Below are positions 1 to 8,790 of a DNA stretch of 64,000 nucleotides, piece by piece (the stretch's first letter is position 1; each line of letters opens with the position of its first letter). The stretch is taken from NCBI RefSeq assembly GCF_017829975.1, contig NZ_JAEEGA010000012.1:1-64000 (forward strand), read 5' to 3'. A program made the position numbers and the translations under genes. The notes under the pieces are model-generated. The model saw only the letters and a program-made list of their open reading frames with translations, searched no databases and was not told the origin of the DNA. This DNA comes from Vagococcus allomyrinae. Lineage in GTDB: Bacteria; Bacillota; Bacilli; Lactobacillales; Vagococcaceae.

Positions 1-120
1 GATACACGCTTCCTTCAGCTACATTCTCGCGAATGCCACCTTGCGTTTCTCTAGCGATTGGTCGATGTGTACCCTCGCAGTGGACTTTCACCACCTAGTT
101 AGTCGCCATGCCTGGCGCAC
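1..120 (-). mobile_element. 5' end of a group II intron (class C-like), cut by window edge
   Basis: Read on the minus strand, the element begins at 120 with GTGCGCC, the conserved 5' boundary type of group II introns (GUGYG). It continues into a domain I-like segment: GGCATGG, then GTGAAAGTCC, then CGCAAGG and CTGAAGGAAGC. These blocks have the same order as in the well-known Oceanobacillus group IIC intron. The 5' exon is a rho-independent terminator, the insertion site typical of class C introns. The rest, including any reverse transcriptase gene, lies outside the window. Seen: the boundary and the conserved blocks. Inferred: class C and mobility. Confidence 0.8.
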
Positions 121-124
121 ACAT

Positions 125-148
125 AAAAAGAACCTTGTAAAAGGTTCT
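125..148 (-). terminator. Terminator of yjdM, intron insertion target
   Basis: On the minus strand an 8-bp stem (AGAACCTT/AAGGTTCT, loop TTAC) is followed by TTTTT and then ATGT. It ends the yjdM transcript. The intron 5' end starts four bases after the T-run. Confidence 0.85.
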
Positions 149-153
149 CCGCT

Positions 154-501
154 TTAAATTTTTTTCACAAATTCAGATTTTAATTTCATTAAACCAAAAC
201 TACCAATACGACACTCAATATTATGATCCGCATTATCTTGTGGATCAATCAAGCGAATATTTTTTACTGTTGTCCCTTGTTTAATAGCTGTTGAACTTCC
301 TTTAACTTTTAAATCCTTTACGACCGTAATCGTATCGCCATCTGCCAGAACATTGCCATTGACATCCTTGACAATCAAGCCAACCTCTTCTTCCGCAGGT
401 TCTTCACCAGACCATTCGTAAGCACACTCTGGACAGATATACAAACCTCGATCTTCATACGCATAGCTTGATTGACATTTAGGACAATTTGGTATTGACA
501 T
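154..501 (-). CDS. yjdM: YjdM/PhnA-family zinc-ribbon protein
   Basis: A 115-residue cytosolic protein. The N-terminus has a zinc ribbon with two CxxC pairs (CPKC near residue 6, CPEC near residue 23). A compact C-terminal beta domain with the family's VKDVNGN and [15 protein letters not shown] patterns follows. The family was named PhnA for alkylphosphonate utilisation, but no direct catalytic role is established, so the name should not be read as function. Length is normal for the family. AGGAG lies nine bases before the ATG. The gene is monocistronic, with its own terminator downstream and 578 noncoding bases upstream. Confidence 0.9.
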   Translation of the reverse strand: MSIPNCPKCQSSYAYEDRGLYICPECAYEWSGEEPAEEEVGLIVKDVNGNVLADGDTITVVKDLKVKGSSTAIKQGTTVKNIRLIDPQDNADHNIECRIGSFGLMKLKSEFVKKI

Positions 502-1079
502 TTTTTTTGCTCCTATTCATAATTCATTTTTACTAGAGATAGCGTATCATATTATCGTAAAAATGCAAAATCCTTCCGTAAAATAATATTTTTTTTCATT
601 TTCCCTCTAAAAAAGATGCCTTTATTTCATCATCAATTACCGCTATCTTTTTTCCTGGAGCCGCTATTCTCAAAAAAACAAGGGCGAGAATAAAAAATAA
701 AAAAACACCGTAATAAAACCTTTTTTGTATAACATGGCTCTTTCAAATCTAGTTATATAACAAAACCTTTAATAGCATAAAAAAATATTGTACAAAATAG
801 CGTCTGTCAGCTTAAAAAGTCACTGAAAATCGTTCGTTATACACTCTTTTTAAACGAAAGAACTAAGATAAATTGTCGTTCATTTAAAGATTAATATTAA
901 CATTTCCCCCTTAAATAATGTTATACTTAAAAAGTACGTGCTAATTAACCTCAGTCTCTGGTGAAAAAGAACTGTTCCATTCCATTCTTTTCACCTAAAT
1001 ATTTTACCTGAGAACACTCACTTCCTGAGTCTATTTTTAATTAAATAACAGGATAGCATACAATTCCAAGGAGGATACC
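502..1079. other. Intergenic region between yjdM and the Mga-like gene
   Basis: 578 bases without a convincing gene. AT-rich. It carries the divergent promoters for yjdM (minus strand) and for the Mga-like regulator (plus strand, listed separately). A weak inverted repeat, TATTCTC...GAGAATA, lies at about 668-695. I see no riboswitch or RNA gene I can name. Confidence 0.5.
897..927 (+). promoter_or_regulatory. Candidate promoter of the Mga-like/GGDEF operon
   Basis: TTAACA at 897-902 and TATACT at 922-927, with a 19-base spacer that is slightly long. This leaves a 5' leader of about 145 bases before the AAGGAGG ribosome binding site at 1068-1074. Confidence 0.4.
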
Positions 1080-2582
1080 ATGAGAGAATTACTTGACTCA
1101 TCAACAAAAAGACGACTGGAAATCTTAGAGCAACTTAATCGTTCATCTGATTGGATTAGCTCAAATGAACTTGCAAATACCAATAAAGCATCTCTGCGAA
1201 CGATCAACAGTGATGTTCATTTCTTAAAAGAAAATTGGTTTCCCCATCTAATTATCGAAACGTCAAAGAAAAACGGCGTTCGTTTAAGTACCCCACCGAG
1301 TAGTCATGCCTCAGTGGTATATAACAATGTAATTGAAAATTCAGAAGCATTTCAGTTACTTGAAAAGATATTTTTCAATCCAGATATTAACATTGAGGAC
1401 TGGGAAGAAGAAATGTTCATCAGCGAGTCCTCTCTATACCGTATCTCGAATCAATTGACAAACTCACTGTCACATTATGATTTAGTGCTACAAAAAAGAC
1501 CATGCCGCGTTGCCAACGAAAATGAATTGTATGTTCGTTATTTCTACACTACCTTCTTTTCAGAAGTTTATGGAATTCATGATTGGCCTTTCGCTGTCGA
1601 TCGCCGTAAAACAGTCTTTATGGCCAAAGATATTTTTGAAAAATCCGGGTATCAAGTTGACGAAACCATGCATCTTAATCTGGCTTACGTCTTAGCTGTC
1701 AGTTTAGAACGAATTAGCCAAGGTTTTTATACAACCATCACGCATCCTGAACGCATTACAGAACGGCACAGAGCACCCTTTTACTTGGCCGAAGATCAAA
1801 TCAATGAGATAATCACCGTCCTTGATTTAACCCTTAATGACCAAGTACTGGATGATTTAATTAATTCAATCTATTTCATCAAAGCCTTAATGATTGATCA
1901 AATTGACATCCACTCGTTAAAAGATAAGCTTGCTCAATTTTTAGAATTGATCAAAGATGCTCTTGATTTAGAAATCGATGATCATAGTCGCTTGAATATA
2001 AAAAACGTCTTAACCTTTACCTATTTGGAACATCTGACCTACCCCTTTGATGATTTTATCTTATTCGATCGTTACGAATTTAATGGGACAGCGATCCGCA
2101 ATAATTTTCCCGCCTTTACTAAAGTCGTGGAAAAGGGCTTAAAAGACATGGAAGAAGAAATGAACTTCCCTTGGTTAAGTCGCTTTAAAAACAAAGTCAT
2201 TTACTGGATTATGGTCAAGTGGAAAAGATTACCAACCATTCTTGAAAACAAAAAAGAAAAAGCCAACTTAATGGTCTTTAGCGATTTAGGTGAAGAACAC
2301 GCCAACCTGTTAGCTGAGATGATCATCAAAAACTTCGGAACAAAAGTTAAGATCAGTGTTTATCAAGGCTCCATTATTTTCTTGGAAGACGAAGACCGTA
2401 GTCAATTAGACGGATATGACTATTATGTCACAACTTTTTTTGAGGAGATTATCCCCGCTGATAAGATTATTGTCGTTGATGCCATTCCATCTGATCAAGA
2501 TTGGGCTAAAATCCGTCGCGCGATAAACAAAATAAATAAAATTGACCCAGCAGTCTTAGATTACTTAAAAGCTAACACCTAG
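1080..2582 (+). CDS. Mga-like transcriptional regulator (HTH, PRD-like, EIIB-like)
   Basis: A 500-residue DNA-binding protein. Residues about 1-75 form an Mga/DeoR-type winged helix (RRLEILEQL, then LRTINSDVHFLKE). The middle is alpha-helical and PRD-like. From about residue 395 to 490 there is an alternating beta-alpha segment (LMVFSDLGEEHANLLAEMII) resembling the EIIB-like tail of Mga and AtxA. Such proteins are often controlled by PTS phosphorylation and activate surface or virulence genes. No phosphorylatable His or Cys can be assigned here by eye. AAGGAGG lies five bases before the ATG. The GGDEF gene follows after 21 bases, so the two are probably co-transcribed. The target genes are unknown. 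Confidence 0.85.
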   Translation: MRELLDSSTKRRLEILEQLNRSSDWISSNELANTNKASLRTINSDVHFLKENWFPHLIIETSKKNGVRLSTPPSSHASVVYNNVIENSEAFQLLEKIFFNPDINIEDWEEEMFISESSLYRISNQLTNSLSHYDLVLQKRPCRVANENELYVRYFYTTFFSEVYGIHDWPFAVDRRKTVFMAKDIFEKSGYQVDETMHLNLAYVLAVSLERISQGFYTTITHPERITERHRAPFYLAEDQINEIITVLDLTLNDQVLDDLINSIYFIKALMIDQIDIHSLKDKLAQFLELIKDALDLEIDDHSRLNIKNVLTFTYLEHLTYPFDDFILFDRYEFNGTAIRNNFPAFTKVVEKGLKDMEEEMNFPWLSRFKNKVIYWIMVKWKRLPTILENKKEKANLMVFSDLGEEHANLLAEMIIKNFGTKVKISVYQGSIIFLEDEDRSQLDGYDYYVTTFFEEIIPADKIIVVDAIPSDQDWAKIRRAINKINKIDPAVLDYLKANT

Positions 2583-2603
2583 TCTGGAGAAGGAGCTGTT
2601 CTC

Positions 2604-3809
2604 TTGCAACTACTACCAAAGGAGCTAACCTTTGTAAATGCCATTTTGATCAATATCTCTGTTATTATTAGCACAATATTGTCTTACTATTTTGTTTCCT
2701 TGCATTTAGAAACCAAAAAAAATCGGACAAACCTCTCCTTTGTCTCTGGCGTCTTTTTTTCTAGACAAACAATTGGAACCAACTTAGTGACTGGTCTTGC
2801 TCTCGGTGTCATTAGCTTTGTACTATCCATCAACCGCATCCCTTTATTTGGTGAGAGCAACGGCGTAGACATGCGTTATGTTATGATATTCTTTGCGGTT
2901 ATTTACGGATCGGATGTTCTAGGTATTATTACGTCCGTCACGCTGATTGCCTTAAAATACTTTAGCTACGTCAATGCCATGCCAGCCATAACGTTCAATG
3001 AATACTTCAATAACTTAGTATTTACTGTGCTGCTATTAGCCCTTTGTATTTTTATGCGTCATAAAAAAATACCCATCTGGCCAGCAAATTTTCTGTTCCT
3101 TTTTGTTTTTATGTCACTGCGGCTATTCCTGTTTTCCTTTTATTTCGCACCTTTTTTCCAATTGCGCAAACTCACTGAATTTGCGGTCTACTTGATCTTG
3201 TACTCGATTATTTTTATTGCGACGACGTTCATCATCAACGCAGCAGTCTCGGCTTCCCAATCAGTTCATGTCTATCGAACAGCCGCGATCTACGATGGGT
3301 TAACTGGCGTTTACAACAAGGAATCCTTTCATTTCTTTCTCGACTATGTTGCCAATAACATCACCAAGAAGGAAGCTGGAAATCTTTCCTTAGCAGTGAT
3401 TGATGTGGACAATTTTAAGCAAGTAAACGATAATTTTGGGCACCCCGTAGGAGACTTAGCCCTTAAACATATTGCCAAAATATTGAGCCAAGAACAAATC
3501 CAGTATCGCCATTATATTTGTCGCATAGGGGGCGATGAATTTGCCATTATTCACAACGAACCCCCTCAAGAAGCAGAAGCTTTTTTCAGGCAAATTTTCA
3601 AAAATCTAGAGCAGTCTCCTTTCATGTTCGAAGATACCCCGATTCATTTAGAGATATCGGCTGGCTTAACCCACTTTCAAATCGATCAGAACTTTAACAT
3701 GGAACAAGCCTTTCAAGAAGCAGACGAGGCCCTCTATCGCGCTAAAAATAGTGGGAAAAAGCAATTAGTTGTCACCTATAGTGTCACTAACCAACCAGCT
3801 GAAGCATAA
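2604..3809 (+). CDS. Membrane-bound GGDEF diguanylate cyclase
   Basis: Predicted to make cyclic di-GMP from two GTP at the membrane. The TTG start is chosen because AGAAGGAG sits eight bases upstream. Residues about 10-215 contain six or seven hydrophobic segments (a 5TMR/MASE-like sensor). Residues about 228-390 form the GGDEF domain with DGLTGVYNK at the start, an intact GGDEF at 309-313, and RAKNSGK near the end. The RxxD inhibitory site expected just before GGDEF is absent (QYRH occupies that place), so product inhibition through the I-site is unlikely. No EAL, HD-GYP or PilZ gene is in this window. Such proteins are uncommon in Lactobacillales. Confidence 0.9.
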   Translation: MQLLPKELTFVNAILINISVIISTILSYYFVSLHLETKKNRTNLSFVSGVFFSRQTIGTNLVTGLALGVISFVLSINRIPLFGESNGVDMRYVMIFFAVIYGSDVLGIITSVTLIALKYFSYVNAMPAITFNEYFNNLVFTVLLLALCIFMRHKKIPIWPANFLFLFVFMSLRLFLFSFYFAPFFQLRKLTEFAVYLILYSIIFIATTFIINAAVSASQSVHVYRTAAIYDGLTGVYNKESFHFFLDYVANNITKKEAGNLSLAVIDVDNFKQVNDNFGHPVGDLALKHIAKILSQEQIQYRHYICRIGGDEFAIIHNEPPQEAEAFFRQIFKNLEQSPFMFEDTPIHLEISAGLTHFQIDQNFNMEQAFQEADEALYRAKNSGKKQLVVTYSVTNQPAEA

Positions 3810-3920
3810 CCTTACTTGAACGTCTGTCGAAAAACGGCACAAACTGTCAGCCCTTTTTTCCCTAGCTGTTCACAGGGGGTGTTGACACTGATGGATCTGC
3901 TAAGCAGGTCTGACCCAAAA

Positions 3921-3949
3921 AGGAAGCTGCTAAGCAGCTTCCTTTTTTT
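3921..3949. terminator. Bidirectional terminator between GGDEF gene and recombinase-like gene
   Basis: A 10-bp perfect stem (AGGAAGCTGC/GCAGCTTCCT, loop TAA) with seven Ts on the plus strand and TTTTT on the minus strand. It serves both convergent genes. Confidence 0.9.
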
Positions 3950-3950
3950 C

Positions 3951-4511
3951 TTATCTCTCTTGCGTATATTTGTAAGCCGTTCCTAAGGAGATGTTACATT
4001 CCTCAGCAATTTGTCTCAATGTATACTTATTGTTATTATATAAAAATTGAATCCGTTCGATGGTTTCTTCAGAAATTCTCGGACGGCCACCAATACGGCC
4101 ATTACGACGAGCCTCTTCCAAACCTCGAGATGTTCTTTGGCGAATAATCGCTTTTTCCATTTGAGCTAAACTAGTGATCATCGAAGTGAATACAGCATTA
4201 TCCAACCCTGCTAGCGCCTCATCTTTTTCTAAGACAATTAGCTCAATGCCTTTTTCAACTAGCGTTGCAATAAAATCGGCTAATTGAATAATTGATTTGC
4301 CAAGACAGACTAACTCAAAGACAATCAATTGATCCCCTGAAGACATTTCTTCAACAGCTTTTTCTAATTCAACATGAGGGTGCGCCACGTTTTGTTGACC
4401 ATCTGTTTCTAAAACAATCCGGTCGCAACCGTATTTCCCCAGTCCCTCTAATTGAGATGATAAATAGCCTTTATCCTCACTTGTATAAGCATATCCAATA
4501 ATTTCCATCAT
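3951..4511 (-). CDS. Serine-recombinase-like protein, catalytic residues lost, HTH intact
   Basis: A 186-residue relative of small resolvases and invertases (Hin/Tn3 type). The start at 4511 is preferred because AGGGGG lies just upstream; the longer frame begins inside that site. The N-terminal resolvase fold is complete, including the long helix (QMEKAIIRQRTSRGLEEARR). The family motif GYxRxS reads GYAYTS, so the first arginine is Tyr although the nucleophile position is still Ser. The LDRLGR motif reads LVCLGK, losing the remaining active-site arginines. The C-terminus keeps the GGRP minor-groove hook and a helix-turn-helix (LRQIAEECNISLGTAYKY). DNA binding is likely retained and strand exchange probably lost. 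No partner gene or invertible repeats are evident nearby. Confidence 0.85.
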   Translation of the reverse strand: MMEIIGYAYTSEDKGYLSSQLEGLGKYGCDRIVLETDGQQNVAHPHVELEKAVEEMSSGDQLIVFELVCLGKSIIQLADFIATLVEKGIELIVLEKDEALAGLDNAVFTSMITSLAQMEKAIIRQRTSRGLEEARRNGRIGGRPRISEETIERIQFLYNNNKYTLRQIAEECNISLGTAYKYTQER

Positions 4512-5460
<949 letters not shown>

Positions 5461-5471
5461 CTCCACTCAAA

Positions 5472-5505
5472 AAAGAACCTCTCTACCCATGTAGAGAGGT
5501 TCTTT
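5472..5505. terminator. Bidirectional terminator azoR / UPF0210
   Basis: A 15-bp perfect stem (AAAGAACCTCTCTAC with its complement) and loop CCAT, between convergent genes. Confidence 0.9.
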
Positions 5506-5507
5506 GG

Positions 5508-6851
5508 CTAATTTTTAAATGAATGAATCGGGGCTGGGATACGGCCACCTCGTAAAATAAAATCAGTAGAACCATACTTATTAACTGCCATGACTGGCGC
5601 TCGACCAAGTAACCCGCCAAACTCGACCATCTCACCCACTTTTTTACCCGCTGCTGGAATCAATCGAACGGCTGTGGTCTTATTATTTATGACACCGATG
5701 GCTGCCTCATCAGCAATCATCGCAGCAATCGTCTCAGCACTGGTTTCCCCAGGGACAGCAATCATATCCAAGCCAACTGAGCAGATTGCTGTCATCGCCT
5801 CCAATTTTTCCAGATTCAAAGCGCCATTATTAACCGCCTCGATCATGCCAATGTCTTCCGATACCGGGATAAAGGCTCCCGACAAACCACCAACATGACC
5901 ACATGCCATAACCCCACCCTTTTTGACGGCGTCATTTAATAGAGCTAACGCAGCCGTTGTGCCGTGAGTCCCAACTGATTCCAGACCCATTTCTTCCAGT
6001 ATATGAGCAACGGAATCACCTACAGCCGGTGTAGGAGCTAAAGATAAATCAACAATGCCAAACGGAACATCCAACGCTTTAGAAGCCAGTTGCCCCACTA
6101 GTTGGCCAGTACGGGTAATTTTGAAAGCTGTTTTCTTAATCGTCTCAGCCACTTCGTCAAAACTTTCTCCACGGACTTTCTCCAAAGCACGCTTAACCAC
6201 CCCAGGGCCACTAACCCCAACATTTATGACACAATCCCCTTCACCAACGCCATGAAAGGCTCCGGCCATAAAAGGATTATCCTCAACTGCATTGGCAAAA
6301 ACCACTAATTTGGCACATCCTAAATCTGACAAAGCAGCCGTTTCCTTGATCACATACCCCATCTGACGGACTGCATCCATGTTAATGCCAGACTTGGTAC
6401 AACCAATATTGACTGAAGCACAAACACGTTCTGTTTCCGCTAATGCTTGAGGGATTGAGTTCATCAACACATCATCGCCAGCAGAATAGCCCTTTTGGAC
6501 TAAGGCTGAAAACCCACCAATAAAATTCACGCCAACCGCTTTAGCCGCTTCATCCAAGGTCTTAGCATAAGCCACATAATTGCTTTCACCTGATGCAGCC
6601 GCCACCATGGCAATCGGCGTCACTGAAATACGCTTGTTAATGATCGGAATGCCGTATTCCTTTTCAATGTCTTCAGCTACTGCCACTAAATTAGCTGCTT
6701 TTGTCGTGATTTTACGGTAAATATTCTGTCGTGTTTTTTCACCATCGCCATCAATACAATCCAAGAGAGAAATTCCCATCGTAATTGTGCGAATATCCAG
6801 TTTCTCTTCTTCAATCATGCGAATTGTTTCTAATATTTGATTGACTTCCAT
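5508..6851 (-). CDS. PFL-family protein, UPF0210/DUF711
   Basis: A 447-residue cytosolic protein of the widely conserved UPF0210 (PFL, DUF711) family. Its biochemical role is not firmly established; the fold is related to glycyl-radical or beta/alpha barrels. It is recognised from the N-terminal [22 protein letters not shown]-like start (first residues only quoted in part), the ISLLDCID block and glycine-rich segments ([16 protein letters not shown]). Length is as expected. It is almost always paired with a small ACT-domain protein, as here (21 bases upstream), so the two probably work together and the ACT partner may sense a small metabolite. Confidence 0.9.
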   Translation of the reverse strand: MEVNQILETIRMIEEEKLDIRTITMGISLLDCIDGDGEKTRQNIYRKITTKAANLVAVAEDIEKEYGIPIINKRISVTPIAMVAAASGESNYVAYAKTLDEAAKAVGVNFIGGFSALVQKGYSAGDDVLMNSIPQALAETERVCASVNIGCTKSGINMDAVRQMGYVIKETAALSDLGCAKLVVFANAVEDNPFMAGAFHGVGEGDCVINVGVSGPGVVKRALEKVRGESFDEVAETIKKTAFKITRTGQLVGQLASKALDVPFGIVDLSLAPTPAVGDSVAHILEEMGLESVGTHGTTAALALLNDAVKKGGVMACGHVGGLSGAFIPVSEDIGMIEAVNNGALNLEKLEAMTAICSVGLDMIAVPGETSAETIAAMIADEAAIGVINNKTTAVRLIPAAGKKVGEMVEFGGLLGRAPVMAVNKYGSTDFILRGGRIPAPIHSFKN

Positions 6852-6872
6852 TTCCTATCAGCGCTCCTCGAC

Positions 6873-7142
6873 TTATAATTTATGCATAGTGTTAAAAATC
6901 TCTTCTCGTTGAACACTTATTTTAACGGCTAGTTTTTCCCCTAACCCGTTAAGCTTTTCTTGAACCTCACTAAAACTTGACGAGACACCTGCTAAATCAA
7001 TCATCATCATCATGGTGAAATTAGTCCCCATAATCGTTTGCGAAACGTCTAAAATATTGATATTCTCTGCCATTAATTCCTGGCTCACATGAGCGATAAT
7101 GCCCACTTTATCTTTTCCAATTACTGTTAAAATTGCTTTCAT
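6873..7142 (-). CDS. ACT-domain protein, UPF0237
   Basis: An 89-residue protein that is essentially one ACT domain (MKAILTVIGKDKVGIIAHVS, then the glycine-cleavage-regulator-like NINILDVSQTIM). ACT domains bind amino acids or similar ligands and regulate partners. ATG at 7142 is preferred to an upstream in-frame start because GGAGG sits five bases before it and the resulting length is the family norm. It is first in a two-gene operon with the UPF0210 gene. Confidence 0.9.
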   Translation of the reverse strand: MKAILTVIGKDKVGIIAHVSQELMAENINILDVSQTIMGTNFTMMMMIDLAGVSSSFSEVQEKLNGLGEKLAVKISVQREEIFNTMHKL

Positions 7143-7624
7143 AACGACCTCCATCTTTTTTCTAATCATTGTATCACAACTTTATCACCAAATCTTCACT
7201 TCTAGTGAATTATTCTTGAAAGATTTCAGAAATATCAGGATTATTCTCCCCAGAAACAATATTTAATAACAAAAATCTGACTTAATGAAAATTCCCTAAA
7301 GAATCTCTCCCACTCAAAATAACGATATGAAATCTGGTTCCATTAAAAATAATGTACCATATTCGTTTCTGATACACAACTAAATTCACTAACAATAGCC
7401 AACTAAGCACCACCTTCATTTGTCTTTGACTGTCCCTTTCAAATAATCCATAAAAAAAAAGAATAAAATACTAATAAACACGAACGATGTTTTAATATCT
7501 CATCACTTTTCTACTTCTTCTAAACACGACTTAAGACTGAGGACAGACCGTCCATTATTGTCTATAGTTAATAACTAAGAATAGCAAAAAAACAATTTCA
7601 TTTGTCACCAAAGGAGGAACTACA
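7143..7624. other. Intergenic region, nothing specific
   Basis: 482 AT-rich bases between the divergent ACT and acyltransferase genes. It must hold both promoters, but I cannot choose one with confidence. No repeat, RNA or gene was recognised. AAAGGAGG at 7610-7617 serves the acyltransferase. Confidence 0.4.
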
Positions 7625-8737
7625 ATGGCATCCACTCATGGCTCGCAATCAATTTACCTCATCTCAAAACGAAAAAAAGAGCAGGCGATGCCTGCCTCTC
7701 AAAGAAACTACCAATCAATTGATCTAATGAAATATATAGCCGCATTGATGGTGATTGGCGTCCATACCAAACTGTTTATGCCGTTTAGCCAGCTACTCAA
7801 TTTTGCCTTTGCTAATGTCTTAGCACGTATTGCCGTTCCTTTCTTTTTCATCACATCTGCCTATTTTCTCAAGCGGGGAATTGAACACAAAACCAACTAT
7901 TTGCAACACTACTTACTGTCACTTCTCAAAGGTTACTTAATCTGGAGCGTCCTCTATTTACCTGTCGGCATTAATTGGATTGCAGACAATTACGACTTAC
8001 CTTTCTATCTATATCCTGTCGCTTTAATCGTCGGCCTATTCTACGTCGGTACCTATTACCACCTTTGGTACATTCCCGCGCTGATCATCGCGATATTAAT
8101 CGTCCATTGGCTATTAAAAAAGACCAACTATCCGACACTATTTGCAGCTGCCATCCTCCTTTACGGATTCGGTTCTCTGGAAACCTATTATGGGCTTATT
8201 ACTAACCCAACCTTATTAGCTATCGTCAACCGCTATATGGCACTCTTTATCACCACTCGAAATGGTTTATTTTACGGATCAATCTTCGTAGCAATCGGTT
8301 TCTTTTTATGGGACTACCAAGATAAACTGCAAAAAATCCCCTATACAAAAGGATTAGTCGTTTCAATTGGCTTACTCATGATCGAAGCATGCTTTATTTT
8401 CGATAAAACACGATTAGACATGAACTTTTTACTTAGTCTGGTTCCTTTGTCCTTTTTCCTCTTTATCTTTTTAAAAGAAACACTCATTGGATTTACCTTT
8501 AATTCCAATCGACTGCGTGACTATGCTAAATATTATTATTTCACTCACGCTTTTTTCCTGGTCCTAATACCATCGTTAGCTCAGCTAATTGACTGCCAAC
8601 AACTTTGGGACAGTCAGGGACTTCTGCGCTTTGGTTTAACACTCTTAAGCACCCACCTGGCTTGCCTGTTGCTCATTCACTTAAAACAACAAACAACACT
8701 CCCTTGGAAGCTTTCTGCTCTTCTGAGACACCTGTGA
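7625..8737 (+). CDS. Acyltransferase-3 family membrane protein
   Basis: A 370-residue integral membrane protein with about ten hydrophobic helices, related to OatA/OafA/WecH O-acyltransferases that acetylate cell-surface sugars. The family's first-helix signature is present (SIDLMKYIAALMVIGVH with the active-site-type His, then the R-PFFFITSAYFL segment at about residues 72-82). There is no extracellular SGNH esterase domain, so acetyl transfer would need another partner or a whole-membrane mechanism. AAAGGAGG lies seven bases before the ATG. The gene is monocistronic and the acceptor is unknown. Confidence 0.85.
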   Translation: MASTHGSQSIYLISKRKKEQAMPASQRNYQSIDLMKYIAALMVIGVHTKLFMPFSQLLNFAFANVLARIAVPFFFITSAYFLKRGIEHKTNYLQHYLLSLLKGYLIWSVLYLPVGINWIADNYDLPFYLYPVALIVGLFYVGTYYHLWYIPALIIAILIVHWLLKKTNYPTLFAAAILLYGFGSLETYYGLITNPTLLAIVNRYMALFITTRNGLFYGSIFVAIGFFLWDYQDKLQKIPYTKGLVVSIGLLMIEACFIFDKTRLDMNFLLSLVPLSFFLFIFLKETLIGFTFNSNRLRDYAKYYYFTHAFFLVLIPSLAQLIDCQQLWDSQGLLRFGLTLLSTHLACLLLIHLKQQTTLPWKLSALLRHL

Positions 8738-8751
8738 TACCACAGACAAAA

Positions 8752-8783
8752 GAGACTTTCAAAAATGGCACTTTGAAAGTCTC
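8752..8783. terminator. Terminator for the M24-fold gene (and weakly the acyltransferase)
   Basis: A 12-bp stem GAGACTTTCAAA/TTTGAAAGTCTC. On the minus strand it is followed by TTTTGTC, on the plus strand only by a scattered T stretch. Confidence 0.7.
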
Positions 8784-8790
8784 CTTGCGT

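Noticed and set aside
154-501. Phosphonate catabolism from the PhnA name
   Set aside because: No other phosphonate genes are present and the family name does not establish that function.
3951-4511. Active invertase controlling a phase-variable element
   Set aside because: Active-site arginines are replaced and no inverted recombination repeats were found in the surrounding region.
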